DNA of 45,545 nt from Deltaproteobacteria bacterium (GTDB lineage Bacteria > Desulfobacterota > Syntrophia > Syntrophales > JAFGHS01). The position numbers and the translations under genes were made by a program. The notes under the pieces were generated by a model. That model was not told where the DNA came from. It saw nothing but the letters and a program-made list of their open reading frames with translations, and ran no database searches. The stretch covers positions 1 through 45,545 of the forward strand of contig JAFGHS010000104.1 of the NCBI GenBank assembly GCA_016930075.1. The letters run 5' to 3'. Positions 33,113 to 40,677 of this stretch are shown in pieces. How positions within the stretch are numbered: the stretch's first letter is position 1; each line of letters starts with the position of its first letter.

Positions 33113-34414
33113 CTATCGGTCTTCCGTCTTCCGGACGTGAGGAATTTTCAGCAACAGGATTAAACCGAAGGCAATGAGCATCGATATGAAAAATACCGTA
33201 AACACCTGGTGATAAGCTGTCAGGGGGTAGGCCGAACCGGTTCTGCCGACAGCGTCCATGAGGTAGCCCGTAAACGGTTGATAGAGGGCCGCGGCCAGAA
33301 AGCCCGCCGGATTCATGAAACCGACGGCGGTTCCTGTAAGCCGGGCCGGGAAAAATTCTTTGAGGATGGTCATGTACAGGGAAAGTGCCCCGCCGCCGCA
33401 GGCGCCCATGAGAAAAAACATCGGGACGATGAACACACTGTCGATCCTGCCGCCGGAAATGAAAAATATGAACCAAAAAGCGACGGAGGGAAACAGCGTG
33501 AATAAAAGGATCTGCTTCCGTCCTATATTCAATCGATCAGCCAGAAAACCAATTAAGGGAGATCCGGTGATAAATCCAAGGGGCATGATCATCAAGAGCC
33601 CTCCGGCCTGAAGACGGGTGTATCCGTAAACATCCATCAAATAGGGGACGGACCAGAGTCCCTGAAAGGTAAGGCCGGGTCCGCTGGTAAAAAAATAGGA
33701 AAGGGTGATCATCCAGAAGCCGGGGCTTTTGAAAATTATTCCAAACCGCCTGCCGGCTGGCAGGCCGTTCGGAACGTTGGTTGCCGGTAAGGCATCGAGT
33801 GGGGATGTTTCCACAATGGGGGGCCAGCCTCTATCTTCAGGCCTGTCTCTAAGGATTACCCACGCCAGGACCGCAAGAGGAATGGAAATGCCCGCAATGA
33901 CGATGAAAGAAAAGCGCCAGCCGAGACCCATGACCAAATAGGTCAGGGGCAGGGAGGCTGACAGGTTTCCGAGGTTGCCCAGGGCCAGGAAGATGCCGGT
34001 CACCCAGGCAAATTCGTTGGGTTTGTACCAGCCGGAGAAAATCTTCAGTCCGGGTACGAAAATGCCGCCCACGCCGATGCCGATCAACCCCCGGCCTACG
34101 CCGGCCATGAACATATTCGGGGCAAGCCCGAAAACCAGGCAACCCAGGCAGGCAATCAGGGTAAAAATAGTCGCCACCCGGCGCGGTCCGATCGTGTCCG
34201 ATAAGATGCCGACAGGGGGTTGAACAGCGGCATAGAAATAGAAGTAGGTCGAAGACATCAGGCCCAGGGCCGTTGCATTAGCCCCGAATTCATTCACCAG
34301 GTCGCGGGCGATCACCGTGGGGGATATCCTGTGCAGGCACGCCAGGAAATAGATCACCCCCAGGACGCCGAGCATGAGCCAGCGGTAGCGAAACGGATCT
34401 TTAAAAAAAGCCAT
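33113..34414 (-). CDS. MFS transporter next to HpaB-family gene
   Basis: 433-residue 12-helix MFS carrier. The first periplasmic region LHRISPTVIARDLVNEFGANATALG and the helix-2/3 loop ILSDTIGPRRV are typical of the glycerol-3-phosphate/anion-cation type subgroup. Lies 160 bp downstream of the HpaB-family gene in the same direction, with a stem-loop between. ATG at 34414 has only a poor SD. Probably imports the substrate or exports the product of the adjacent enzyme; identity unknown. Confidence 0.86.
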   Translation of the reverse strand: MAFFKDPFRYRWLMLGVLGVIYFLACLHRISPTVIARDLVNEFGANATALGLMSSTYFYFYAAVQPPVGILSDTIGPRRVATIFTLIACLGCLVFGLAPNMFMAGVGRGLIGIGVGGIFVPGLKIFSGWYKPNEFAWVTGIFLALGNLGNLSASLPLTYLVMGLGWRFSFIVIAGISIPLAVLAWVILRDRPEDRGWPPIVETSPLDALPATNVPNGLPAGRRFGIIFKSPGFWMITLSYFFTSGPGLTFQGLWSVPYLMDVYGYTRLQAGGLLMIMPLGFITGSPLIGFLADRLNIGRKQILLFTLFPSVAFWFIFFISGGRIDSVFIVPMFFLMGACGGGALSLYMTILKEFFPARLTGTAVGFMNPAGFLAAALYQPFTGYLMDAVGRTGSAYPLTAYHQVFTVFFISMLIAFGLILLLKIPHVRKTEDR

Positions 34415-34513
34415 TTTTCATGTCCGGATCAATCTGAATGTCCAGCGAAAAAAACACCATGTCTTCATTCGGGCTCCCATGCCGAAAGAGGGGTCCCGTA
34501 AAGGAAACAGACG

Positions 34514-34551
34514 GATTGAGAGCCGATGAGAAGCGTCACCGGCCCTCAATC
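34514..34551 (-). terminator. Stem-loop between HpaB-family gene and MFS gene
   Basis: 12-bp stem (GATTGAGGGCCG on the minus strand pairing with CGGCTCTCAATC, one G-U) with a 14-nt loop. Downstream on the minus strand is T-rich but without a clean T-tract, so attenuation or mRNA stabilisation is also possible. Confidence 0.45.
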
Positions 34552-34573
34552 AAATCCATTGGCGGGCGGTGCG

Positions 34574-36064
34574 TTAGAAAAGCCACTTTGCCGGAAGCGG
34601 CGGCAGACCCTTCATATCGGGATCCTGCTCCCAGCCGGGTATATTGGCCACCCGTTTGGCGATGGCTTTATATTTTTCCCAGGGGGCGTTGGCGAAGATG
34701 GCCATCTTTTGCGCCGCAAGGGATCCTTCCGTATGTATCCAGGCGCCGTCCAGTCCATGGCCTACAAGATCCTTGACCAGCCGGAAGGCCTTCAGGCGGT
34801 GTTCCGTCGGGATGCCGTCCTTGGCGGCCAGATATTTGTCGATGTAAGGTTTGATTTCCGGATTCTGCCAATCCTTATAAGAAAAAACCGTCGTGGCAAG
34901 ACCGCCGGCGATGTCCGCAAGGACCTTCGATTGTTCGTGCTGGTCATTGGCAAAGACGTACTTGGCAATGTTGGTGTACATCTGACCCGGTGTTGCCAGG
35001 CCGATGTCGGAAAAGATGTCGGGATTTTCGCATCCGGCCCGGGACATGGCATCCAGAAGCTGGGCATGCATGGCGAGCCATGCCAGTTTCTCCTGGATAT
35101 GCGGATAGCGGTCAAGGCCGTTGTATTCCGCCATCAATGCCGCCGCGCCTGCCGCCTCTTCCGTTGAAATGACCTTGTGGCAGGTGACGAAAAGCCGGTG
35201 AAAGACGCCGAACATCCAGGCCTGGTCTCTGGAAAACTGCCATTCGCCGCACATGAAAACCCGGTTCCAGGGGACAAAAACATTGTCAAAGACAATCAGG
35301 CATTCGCTGACGCCCTTGCCCCGGCCGTGGAGGGGCCAGTTCCATAGCGCCTCCTCATCGTCCGCCTCATGGACATGGGGCGGCGTTGTGATCAGTTTGA
35401 TGCCCTTCGCATTGACCGGCGTGGCAAATACGACGGCGTAATCCTTATCTTCTTCGCGGTGCGCCCGCGACGGAGACACAATCAATTCATTGCAGGTCGG
35501 TGTGGCGCTGATGTGAATCTTCGCGCCCTGGACGATGATCCCGTCTTTTTGCTTCTCAACGCAGCGGACATAGAAATCTTTATGCTGTTCCTGGGCGGAT
35601 GGGCGAAGGCTCCGGTTTCCCTTGACATCGGTGATGGCGCCGGTGATGGCCGGATCGTCTTTCCGGAGATGCCGCCGGTAATCCTCCACGGCATTCGTAT
35701 AGTGGGTGCCCAGGGCTTTGTCCATTCTCGCCGCCGTGACGCCGGACGCAGCCAGGGCGTCGGGGCCCATGCCGCTCATCGCCGCCCCCCAGCGCATGCA
35801 GGTTAAATACACATCTCTGCGCCTGATCAAGTCTTCCTTTGTTTTAGGCTGGTTCCAAAGGAAAAGGTATCTGTCGCCGTCCTCCTCTACGGTCAGGAAA
35901 TCCTTGAAGGCGGGATGATTGTACAGTTCGTAGGCATAAGCCCTGCCGTTTATCCCGCCGCGAAAGCGGACATCCTTCGTGATATCGGGGATCTTCTCCC
36001 CTTCGATATAAATGTCCCTGCCGTCGTTCAAACTTTCAATATACTGCTTTGCTGTTCTGATCAT
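34574..36064 (-). CDS. 4-hydroxyphenylacetate 3-hydroxylase (HpaB) / 4-hydroxybutyryl-CoA dehydratase family protein
   Basis: 496-residue member of the acyl-CoA-dehydrogenase-like HpaB/AbfD family. GIIVQGAKIHISATPTCNELIV and ECLIVFDNVFVPWNRVF are family signatures. The AbfD 4Fe-4S ligands are not conserved: the Cys99/Cys103 region reads AAMSGMGPDA here (only Cys89 nearby), and the His292/Cys299 region reads FHRLFVTCHK, with His in the Cys299 position. A Fe-S dehydratase is thus unlikely. No flavin reductase (HpaC) is adjacent. The frame extends to 36085, but ATG at 36064 has GGGAGG 6 nt upstream. Flanked by a small unknown gene and an MFS carrier. Flavin-dependent chemistry on a phenolic or CoA substrate is inferred. 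Confidence 0.8.
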   Translation of the reverse strand: MIRTAKQYIESLNDGRDIYIEGEKIPDITKDVRFRGGINGRAYAYELYNHPAFKDFLTVEEDGDRYLFLWNQPKTKEDLIRRRDVYLTCMRWGAAMSGMGPDALAASGVTAARMDKALGTHYTNAVEDYRRHLRKDDPAITGAITDVKGNRSLRPSAQEQHKDFYVRCVEKQKDGIIVQGAKIHISATPTCNELIVSPSRAHREEDKDYAVVFATPVNAKGIKLITTPPHVHEADDEEALWNWPLHGRGKGVSECLIVFDNVFVPWNRVFMCGEWQFSRDQAWMFGVFHRLFVTCHKVISTEEAAGAAALMAEYNGLDRYPHIQEKLAWLAMHAQLLDAMSRAGCENPDIFSDIGLATPGQMYTNIAKYVFANDQHEQSKVLADIAGGLATTVFSYKDWQNPEIKPYIDKYLAAKDGIPTEHRLKAFRLVKDLVGHGLDGAWIHTEGSLAAQKMAIFANAPWEKYKAIAKRVANIPGWEQDPDMKGLPPLPAKWLF

Positions 36065-36123
36065 GATAACCTCCCTTTCATTCATTTATTGAAATATTAT
36101 CATCATCGCCACTGCCTGCCGGT

Positions 36124-36429
36124 TTACGTCTTGTCCTTCAAAGCGGATATGTCGTCATGAACGGAATAACCGAGATGATTAATGCGGTCATTCGCGCCGT
36201 TTCCTTCCGCCTTTCTGGGAACGGCAATCAACATCAGGCGATATTCGCCCGGATCCAGTTTCCGAAGCGTGAAAAGCTCCGTGGAGCTTAATTGCCTGGG
36301 GGGTCTGATGGAGACCCGGATTTCCTGGGCCGCTTCAAGTTCCCATTTTGCAATGCTGCCCTTTTTCACACCGCCGCCCATACGGAGCACTTCCGCTTCT
36401 ATGCTTTCAAGAAATTCAATATCTTCCAC
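36124..36429 (-). CDS. Hypothetical 101-residue protein upstream of HpaB-family gene
   Basis: Not recognised. Acidic start (MEDIEFLESIEAEVLRMGGG), a middle with alternating hydrophobic residues (IRVSIRPP, EYRLMLIAVPRK) suggesting beta strands, no Cys pairs, no membrane segment. The stop lies 59 bp before the HpaB-family ATG, so it is probably co-transcribed. GTG start is forced by an in-frame TGA just upstream; AGGAGG lies 13 nt away, which is long. A two-codon ATG-AAA-TAA frame sits between SD and GTG. A small partner or effector of the HpaB-family enzyme is possible. Confidence 0.6.
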   Translation of the reverse strand: MEDIEFLESIEAEVLRMGGGVKKGSIAKWELEAAQEIRVSIRPPRQLSSTELFTLRKLDPGEYRLMLIAVPRKAEGNGANDRINHLGYSVHDDISALKDKT

Positions 36430-36781
36430 GTTATTTCATCAACCTCCTGTCAAGATGTTCTTATTTTTTATTTAACGATTTGAATATAGCCGATAATGGG
36501 AACACGAAGAAAAGAGATCAAAAAGAAGACCTATTCAAATTCGATCCTAATGCCGTTCGGTGAAATGAATGCCTCTGAATTACGCATACACTAAGGAAGG
36601 CGTTCTGGTTAAACGAGACAAACGGTTATATGTATATAATGGATTAATATTTTTTAAATCAAGAAGAAAGTTACCGTCCTCATCCCGCCAGGGGCGACGT
36701 CACCTCCGCAAACATGACCTTTTGCGGCATGACAACAGCCACCACCGTGGACCTGTCGCTTTTAAGGGCCTCCGCTAATCC
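36430..36781. other. Intergenic stretch, no gene supported
   Basis: Leader of the 101-residue gene and the 3' side of the cytochrome b gene. The cytochrome frame stays open for 33 codons beyond its TAA (to a TGA near 36679) but has no start. A plus-strand frame at 36569-36778 lacks an SD and typical composition. No convincing terminator. Confidence 0.45.
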
Positions 36782-37345
36782 TTACTCCTCACTTTCAGCG
36801 GTTGAGGGCGTTTCTCGATGCCAATCGGATTTTTCCTGTTTCTTCTTACTTCTTATCTTCCCGAAAGCAGTCAAAAACCATGTGAATCTTTTCGCAACAT
36901 GAAAAATTAGATACACCATCAAGATCAATGCAATTTTGTCGTGTATCTCAATATAAAATTTTCTGCTAAATTCCGTGCCGCCGCTCAGATTTATGAACCA
37001 GGCAAGATAACCGGTAATCGCTGCTAAAATCGAGACTATCGTTAAGACAATGACTTGTTGGTTTTTAAAGAACAACTCTTTCTTCCGTAATACGGTTTGA
37101 TACCATTTCCCATGCAGAACGATATGAAAGACCATGGCAATGGATATGATGACAATGGCCATTTTATGAATCAGCGACCAGGTGAAATAATTGAGGCCGA
37201 AAACTAAATGGCCGGCATCAATTTCCCCGTGATGCCCCATGTGGTAGCCGATTTGTATTAATAGGCCGGAAAAAATCATGGCTGCCCCAAAGACCAGCAA
37301 TCCGAGGTTGATTAAAAAAGGAAATGATGGATTTTTCTCCGTCAT
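36782..37345 (-). CDS. Four-helix membrane cytochrome b (DUF4405-like)
   Basis: 187-residue integral membrane protein with four hydrophobic helices (about 10-33, 55-78, 95-120, 135-155). Helix histidines suited to haem b binding include His60, His74, His78, His135 and His149, plus HMGHHG (35-39) in the first loop. The C-terminus is basic and cytoplasmic. GGGGGACCTT precedes the ATG. It is 21 bp downstream of a two-cluster ferredoxin, so the pair resembles a small membrane module passing electrons between quinone/haem and ferredoxin. The partner oxidoreductase is not in the window. Confidence 0.78.
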   Translation of the reverse strand: MTEKNPSFPFLINLGLLVFGAAMIFSGLLIQIGYHMGHHGEIDAGHLVFGLNYFTWSLIHKMAIVIISIAMVFHIVLHGKWYQTVLRKKELFFKNQQVIVLTIVSILAAITGYLAWFINLSGGTEFSRKFYIEIHDKIALILMVYLIFHVAKRFTWFLTAFGKIRSKKKQEKSDWHRETPSTAESEE

Positions 37346-37366
37346 AAGGTCCCCCGTCTCTTTTTT

Positions 37367-37567
37367 TTAAATTTTTGTCAATGCCCCGGAGTCGCATGCC
37401 TTCACACATTTTAAACAACCCGTACATTGGTCATCATTTTTGATACGGGCGTGTTTGTGCCAGAGCAAATTGATTTTACTGATGACATTGTTCGAGCAGC
37501 TCTCAATGCATTTCCAGCATGCTTTGCATTTTTGGGTATCGAGTTGAATATACAGAGTCCTTTTCAT
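37367..37567 (-). CDS. 2[4Fe-4S] ferredoxin
   Basis: 66-residue ferredoxin with two complete cluster motifs: CKACWKCIESC (14-24) and CTGCLKCVKAC (48-58). Between them is an unusually basic, His-containing spacer (NLLWHKHARIK). SD AAGGAGGG lies about 8 nt before the ATG. First gene of a two-gene unit with the cytochrome b; an electron carrier to or from the membrane protein is the likely role. A strong hairpin at 37606-37634 separates it from the Spy-like gene upstream. Confidence 0.9.
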   Translation of the reverse strand: MKRTLYIQLDTQKCKACWKCIESCSNNVISKINLLWHKHARIKNDDQCTGCLKCVKACDSGALTKI

Positions 37568-37605
37568 CGACGGATTCCCTCCTTTTTAACAAAGCCGTTT
37601 TGTTG

Positions 37606-37634
37606 CGTGGAGCCTTCATTTTGAAGGCTCCACG
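37606..37634 (-). terminator. Strong hairpin after the Spy-like gene
   Basis: Perfect 12-bp stem CGTGGAGCCTTC/GAAGGCTCCACG with a 5-nt loop, 12 bp past the Spy-like stop. No good T-tract follows on the minus strand, but stem length favours termination. Confidence 0.6.
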
Positions 37635-37645
37635 TTTCCTCCGCA

Positions 37646-38161
37646 TCATGACCGGTGATATTTCATTCTTTCCCTGATCTCATCATTGACCATAGCCTTT
37701 TGACGGTTATCCAGGGAAGAGTAGAAATCCAGAAGCAGATCCAGATTCTTGTTCATGAAGCCGGATACCTCATGGAGTTTTGTCTTTGTGGATTCAACCA
37801 GCAATTTCATGTCGGGCTCTTCCTTGTTTATTTCCCTGTCGAACTGGTCCTTCATCTTTTTGTGTCCGGTCTGAAATTCTGATAAATGACTTTTTAGATT
37901 TTCCCTGATGGCCTCGTACTTGGCTTTTTGTGCCGCCGTGAGATTCAGTTGCCCGGCTTTTTTATCCATCCGCCAAAGGACATAATCCGCCATGTCCTTG
38001 TGGTGCGCGTCGGAATGGAATCCCCGGGAATGGAACCGGTGAGGATAGCCTCCGCAGGGACCGCCCCATGGCCCGTAAGCCGATACCAATCCGTATCCGG
38101 ATACAGCCAAAACCAAAAAGAGAACGCCCGCGCCGATTAAAACCTTGTTTCTTGTTTTCAT
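37646..38161 (-). CDS. Spy/CpxP-like periplasmic chaperone or metal-stress protein (LTxxQ)
   Basis: 171 residues: N-terminal membrane/signal segment (7-29), a Gly/His-rich linker (HRFHSRGFHSDAHH, 41-54) able to bind metal, then a helical domain with the LTAAQ motif (74-78) of the Spy/CpxP/ZraP family. SD AAGGAG 7 nt before the ATG. Divergent from a CpxRA-like pair, the same arrangement as cpxP-cpxRA. It is expected to buffer misfolded protein or metal in the periplasm and may feed back on the kinase. Divergent GTAAA repeats suggest direct control by the adjacent response regulator. Confidence 0.85.
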   Translation of the reverse strand: MKTRNKVLIGAGVLFLVLAVSGYGLVSAYGPWGGPCGGYPHRFHSRGFHSDAHHKDMADYVLWRMDKKAGQLNLTAAQKAKYEAIRENLKSHLSEFQTGHKKMKDQFDREINKEEPDMKLLVESTKTKLHEVSGFMNKNLDLLLDFYSSLDNRQKAMVNDEIRERMKYHRS

Positions 38162-38255
38162 TTTTTGACTCCTTTCTTTGTGTTGAGGTGATTAATTGAT
38201 GTTTCAAACTCGCCCTCAAGATAGCAGGAAGATGTAAAGGATGTTTTTCGCCCTT

Positions 38256-38291
38256 GTAAATGTTCGTTAAATAAATGTAAAAGATTGTAAA
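38256..38291. promoter_or_regulatory. Phased GTAAA direct repeats, CpxR-like binding sites
   Basis: GTAAA at 38256, GTTAA at 38266, GTAAA at 38277 and GTAAA at 38287. The units are 10-11 bp apart and include a perfect GTAAA-N5-GTAAA (spacer AGATT), the published E. coli CpxR box form. An extra GTAAA is at 38234. Located between the divergent Spy-like and cpxR-like genes. Confidence 0.68.
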
Positions 38292-38300
38292 ATAAGGTGA

Positions 38301-38352
38301 CAGGCATGAATTATCGGGGTTTAATGCAGGCATGAATCATCAGGTTTTAATC
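38301..38352 (+). repeat. 26-bp imperfect tandem duplication over the response-regulator start
   Basis: Copies at 38301-38326 and 38327-38352 agree at 22 of 26 positions, each beginning CAGGCATGAAT. The second copy supplies the response-regulator ATG (38332), the first an upstream ATG (38306). Confidence 0.75.
38306..38335 (+). CDS. Possible 9-codon leader ORF overlapping the response regulator
   Basis: ATG 38306 to TGA 38333-38335 encodes MNYRGLMQA. Its stop overlaps the response-regulator start as ATGA. AAGGTG lies 7 nt upstream of this ATG, whereas the main gene has only CAGG in front. Coupled reinitiation is plausible; a chance product of the duplication is the alternative. Confidence 0.4.
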   Translation: MNYRGLMQA

Positions 38353-39036
38353 GTCGACGATGACGAAAAGCTTCAAAAGCTCCTCAAGGAGTACCTGGAG
38401 AATAACGGGTTCCGTGTTCTATGCCTGGGCGACGGATCTCACGTTCAGGAAACGATTCGCAAGAATGCTCCGGATATGATGATCCTGGATATCATGCTGC
38501 CGGGAAAGGATGGGTTGGAGATATTGAAAGAGATCCGGCGGGATTTCGATCTTCCGGTGATCATGCTCACCGCCAAAGGGGAAGATACGGACCGGATTGT
38601 GGGTCTGGAATTGGGGGGAGACGACTATCTGACCAAGCCGTTTAACCCGAGGGAACTCCTGGCCAGGATAAAGGCGGTTTTGCGCCGGGCCGGAGAGGGC
38701 GTCAAAGGCGGTTCTGAGAGCCAAAAACGTCTCTTGATCAGGGCCGGGGGATTGACGCTGAATACGGCGAGGCAGACCGTCTCAACGGAAGAGCAGGAAA
38801 TGGAGCTGTCCACGGCCGAATACCGGATTCTGGAAGTGCTGATGAAAAATCCCAATATCGTTTTAAACCGGGACCAACTGATGACCCTGGCCCGCGGAAG
38901 GGATTTCATGGCTTTTGACAGGAGCATCGACGTACACATCAGCAAGCTGCGGGCAAAGCTGGAACCCGACGCCCACTCACCCAGGAGAATTAAAACCGTA
39001 TGGGGGAGCGGCTATATGTTTATTGACGAATCATGA
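38332..39036 (+). CDS. OmpR/CpxR-family response regulator
   Basis: 234 residues. Receiver domain with acidic pocket (Asp9-Asp11), phospho-acceptor Asp53 (MILDIMLPGKDG), Thr80 and Lys102 (LTKPF). C-terminal winged helix of OmpR type (ELSTAEYRILEVLMKN, DVHISKLRAKLEP, IKTVWGSGYMF). The stop overlaps the kinase ATG (ATGA). With the divergent Spy/CpxP-like gene and GTAAA sites, it is best viewed as CpxR-like, regulating envelope stress genes and itself. Confidence 0.93.
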   Translation: MNHQVLIVDDDEKLQKLLKEYLENNGFRVLCLGDGSHVQETIRKNAPDMMILDIMLPGKDGLEILKEIRRDFDLPVIMLTAKGEDTDRIVGLELGGDDYLTKPFNPRELLARIKAVLRRAGEGVKGGSESQKRLLIRAGGLTLNTARQTVSTEEQEMELSTAEYRILEVLMKNPNIVLNRDQLMTLARGRDFMAFDRSIDVHISKLRAKLEPDAHSPRRIKTVWGSGYMFIDES

Positions 39037-40424
39037 GACCCCGTAAACTTTATACCAAAATCCTTTTATCCTTTCTGGTTGTCCTGCTCATAACCATCGT
39101 GGTCATTTTTGCCCTGTTTCACGCTTTGCCGGGCAAACATTTCACCGCCCATTTGGAGGATCTTGCCAAAACAAAAGCCCTCGTCATCAAAGAGGCGGTG
39201 GAAGATAGAATACGCTCGGCGCCGACCGCGGATTTATCCCAAAATGAATCGCTTAAAAGTTTTGTCCGGGACTTCGGCAAAATTTCGGGGACCAGGGTCT
39301 GGCTGCAAAAGCCGGACAATACCATCCCTGTCCAATCGTTCACCGGCGCGATTCCGGAAATCGCCTTCCGGCTTAAGTCAAAAAGTGCACGGGTTTATGA
39401 CAATATGACCGTTTACCATCGAAGAGGCTGGGATTATTATGCGGTCATTCCCTTTGAGCTTCCGAAGGGAGAAAAGGGAACGATCCATGTGCTGTTTGAC
39501 ACATCGGAAGATTCCTCCCATCCGGACCATCCGGAATCCCTTTTCGCCGTGGGTTTGTTCGTTATCGGCCTCATGGCTGCTTTGCTGTTCGTTCCTGTTT
39601 CGCGGATCATCACCAGCCGGCTCAAAAAACTCCGCCGGTCGGCCTTGACGATTTCGGAAGGGAACCTGTCGCACCGGGTGGACGTAAGGGGCCAGGATGA
39701 AATCAGCGAGCTGGCCCAATCCTTTAATCAAATGGCCGAGAAGGTCGAGATGATGATTGTGAACGCCAAAGAGCTGACGACCAGCGTCTCCCACGAGCTT
39801 CGCACGCCGCTCACCAGGATCAGGATTGCCGAAGAGATCCTGCGCGAAAAACTGAAACCCGGGGATGCCGCCCATTACGAAAGATATCTCGATAATATCC
39901 GTGAAGATATTGAAACGCTGGAACAACTCATCAATCGCATCCTGGAATGGTCCAAGCTGGATATTCAGGCATCGCCGCTTGTTATGGCGCCTTTCGACCC
40001 GGCAGAGCTTATTGGGGCGCTCTTGCGCAAGCTTCAGCCGGTTATTGACCGCAAGCATCTGGCGGTCGTTTCGGACCTGTCCTTTTTGCCCCCTTTTTCG
40101 GGGGACAAAGAGGCCCTGGCCACAGCCTTTTCAAACATCCTGGACAATGCCGCCAAATTCACTCCGGAAAAAGGTCAGATCCATGTCCGGATGCAGCCGC
40201 TGTCAGATTCTTTAGAATTCAGCGTCACCAACACGTTCGAGAAGATACCCGAGGAAGAACTTTTCCGGATCTTTGTCCCGTTCCATCGCACCAACCTCTC
40301 CAAGGCCGGCGGTTCAGGGCTGGGTCTGGCGATTGCCAAAAAGACCATCGACCGGCACGGAGGAACTATCGGGGCCTATAATGCGGAAAAAGGGTTTGAA
40401 ATAAGAATAACTCTGCCGCGATAA
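39033..40424 (+). CDS. CpxA-like membrane sensor histidine kinase
   Basis: 463 residues: TM1 (about 10-32), periplasmic sensor (about 33-168), TM2 (about 169-190), HAMP (about 190-245), HisKA with His254 in SHELRTPLTR, then HATPase_c with N-box (NILDNAAKF) and G-box (GGSGLGLAIAKK). Overlaps the response regulator by 4 bp. The periplasmic part would sense envelope damage or the Spy-like protein. Followed by a plausible intrinsic terminator. Confidence 0.93.
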   Translation: MRPRKLYTKILLSFLVVLLITIVVIFALFHALPGKHFTAHLEDLAKTKALVIKEAVEDRIRSAPTADLSQNESLKSFVRDFGKISGTRVWLQKPDNTIPVQSFTGAIPEIAFRLKSKSARVYDNMTVYHRRGWDYYAVIPFELPKGEKGTIHVLFDTSEDSSHPDHPESLFAVGLFVIGLMAALLFVPVSRIITSRLKKLRRSALTISEGNLSHRVDVRGQDEISELAQSFNQMAEKVEMMIVNAKELTTSVSHELRTPLTRIRIAEEILREKLKPGDAAHYERYLDNIREDIETLEQLINRILEWSKLDIQASPLVMAPFDPAELIGALLRKLQPVIDRKHLAVVSDLSFLPPFSGDKEALATAFSNILDNAAKFTPEKGQIHVRMQPLSDSLEFSVTNTFEKIPEEELFRIFVPFHRTNLSKAGGSGLGLAIAKKTIDRHGGTIGAYNAEKGFEIRITLPR

Positions 40425-40446
40425 GGGGATAATGGCGGTCAGCCGA

Positions 40447-40473
40447 GCCTGACCTTTCAAATCAGGCGTTTTT
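40447..40473 (+). terminator. Intrinsic terminator after the kinase gene
   Basis: GCCTGA (40447-40452) pairs with TCAGGC (40462-40467) around a 9-nt loop, followed by GTTTTT. Short stem but correct layout. Confidence 0.55.
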
Positions 40474-40574
40474 CCCACTGACCCCATCCTGTAACCTTTA
40501 TACTTTTGCAACGTCTTTAGCTATAAGATCGTTCAGGAAACCGTCATCCGATTTTTCCCAGGAAAAAAATCTCC

Positions 40575-40604
40575 TTGACAAATGAAGCTGTTTATTCTTT
40601 AAAT
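40575..40604 (+). promoter_or_regulatory. Possible sigma-70 promoter of the glycyl radical locus
   Basis: TTGACA at 40575-40580 and, 18 bp on, TTAAAT (four of six -10 positions). About 70 bp before the enzyme's start, in an AT-rich stretch. Confidence 0.42.
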
Positions 40605-40677
40605 TATAAAGTAAAATAACTTTACAATATAGAAATGAATATGAAACTTTTCAATTTTTGATGGAGGTAGAGTAATC

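Noticed and set aside
34574-36064. Annotation as 4-hydroxybutyryl-CoA dehydratase (AbfD)
   Set aside because: The Cys99/Cys103/Cys299 cluster ligands are not conserved in hand alignment.
36569-36778. 69-residue plus-strand ORF in the gap
   Set aside because: No SD, His/Arg-rich tail typical of noncoding sequence, and no neighbour in that orientation.
36679-36781. In-frame 33-codon extension beyond the cytochrome b TAA as a read-through product
   Set aside because: TAA is not a known recoding stop here, no start or structure supports it, and the main protein already ends normally.
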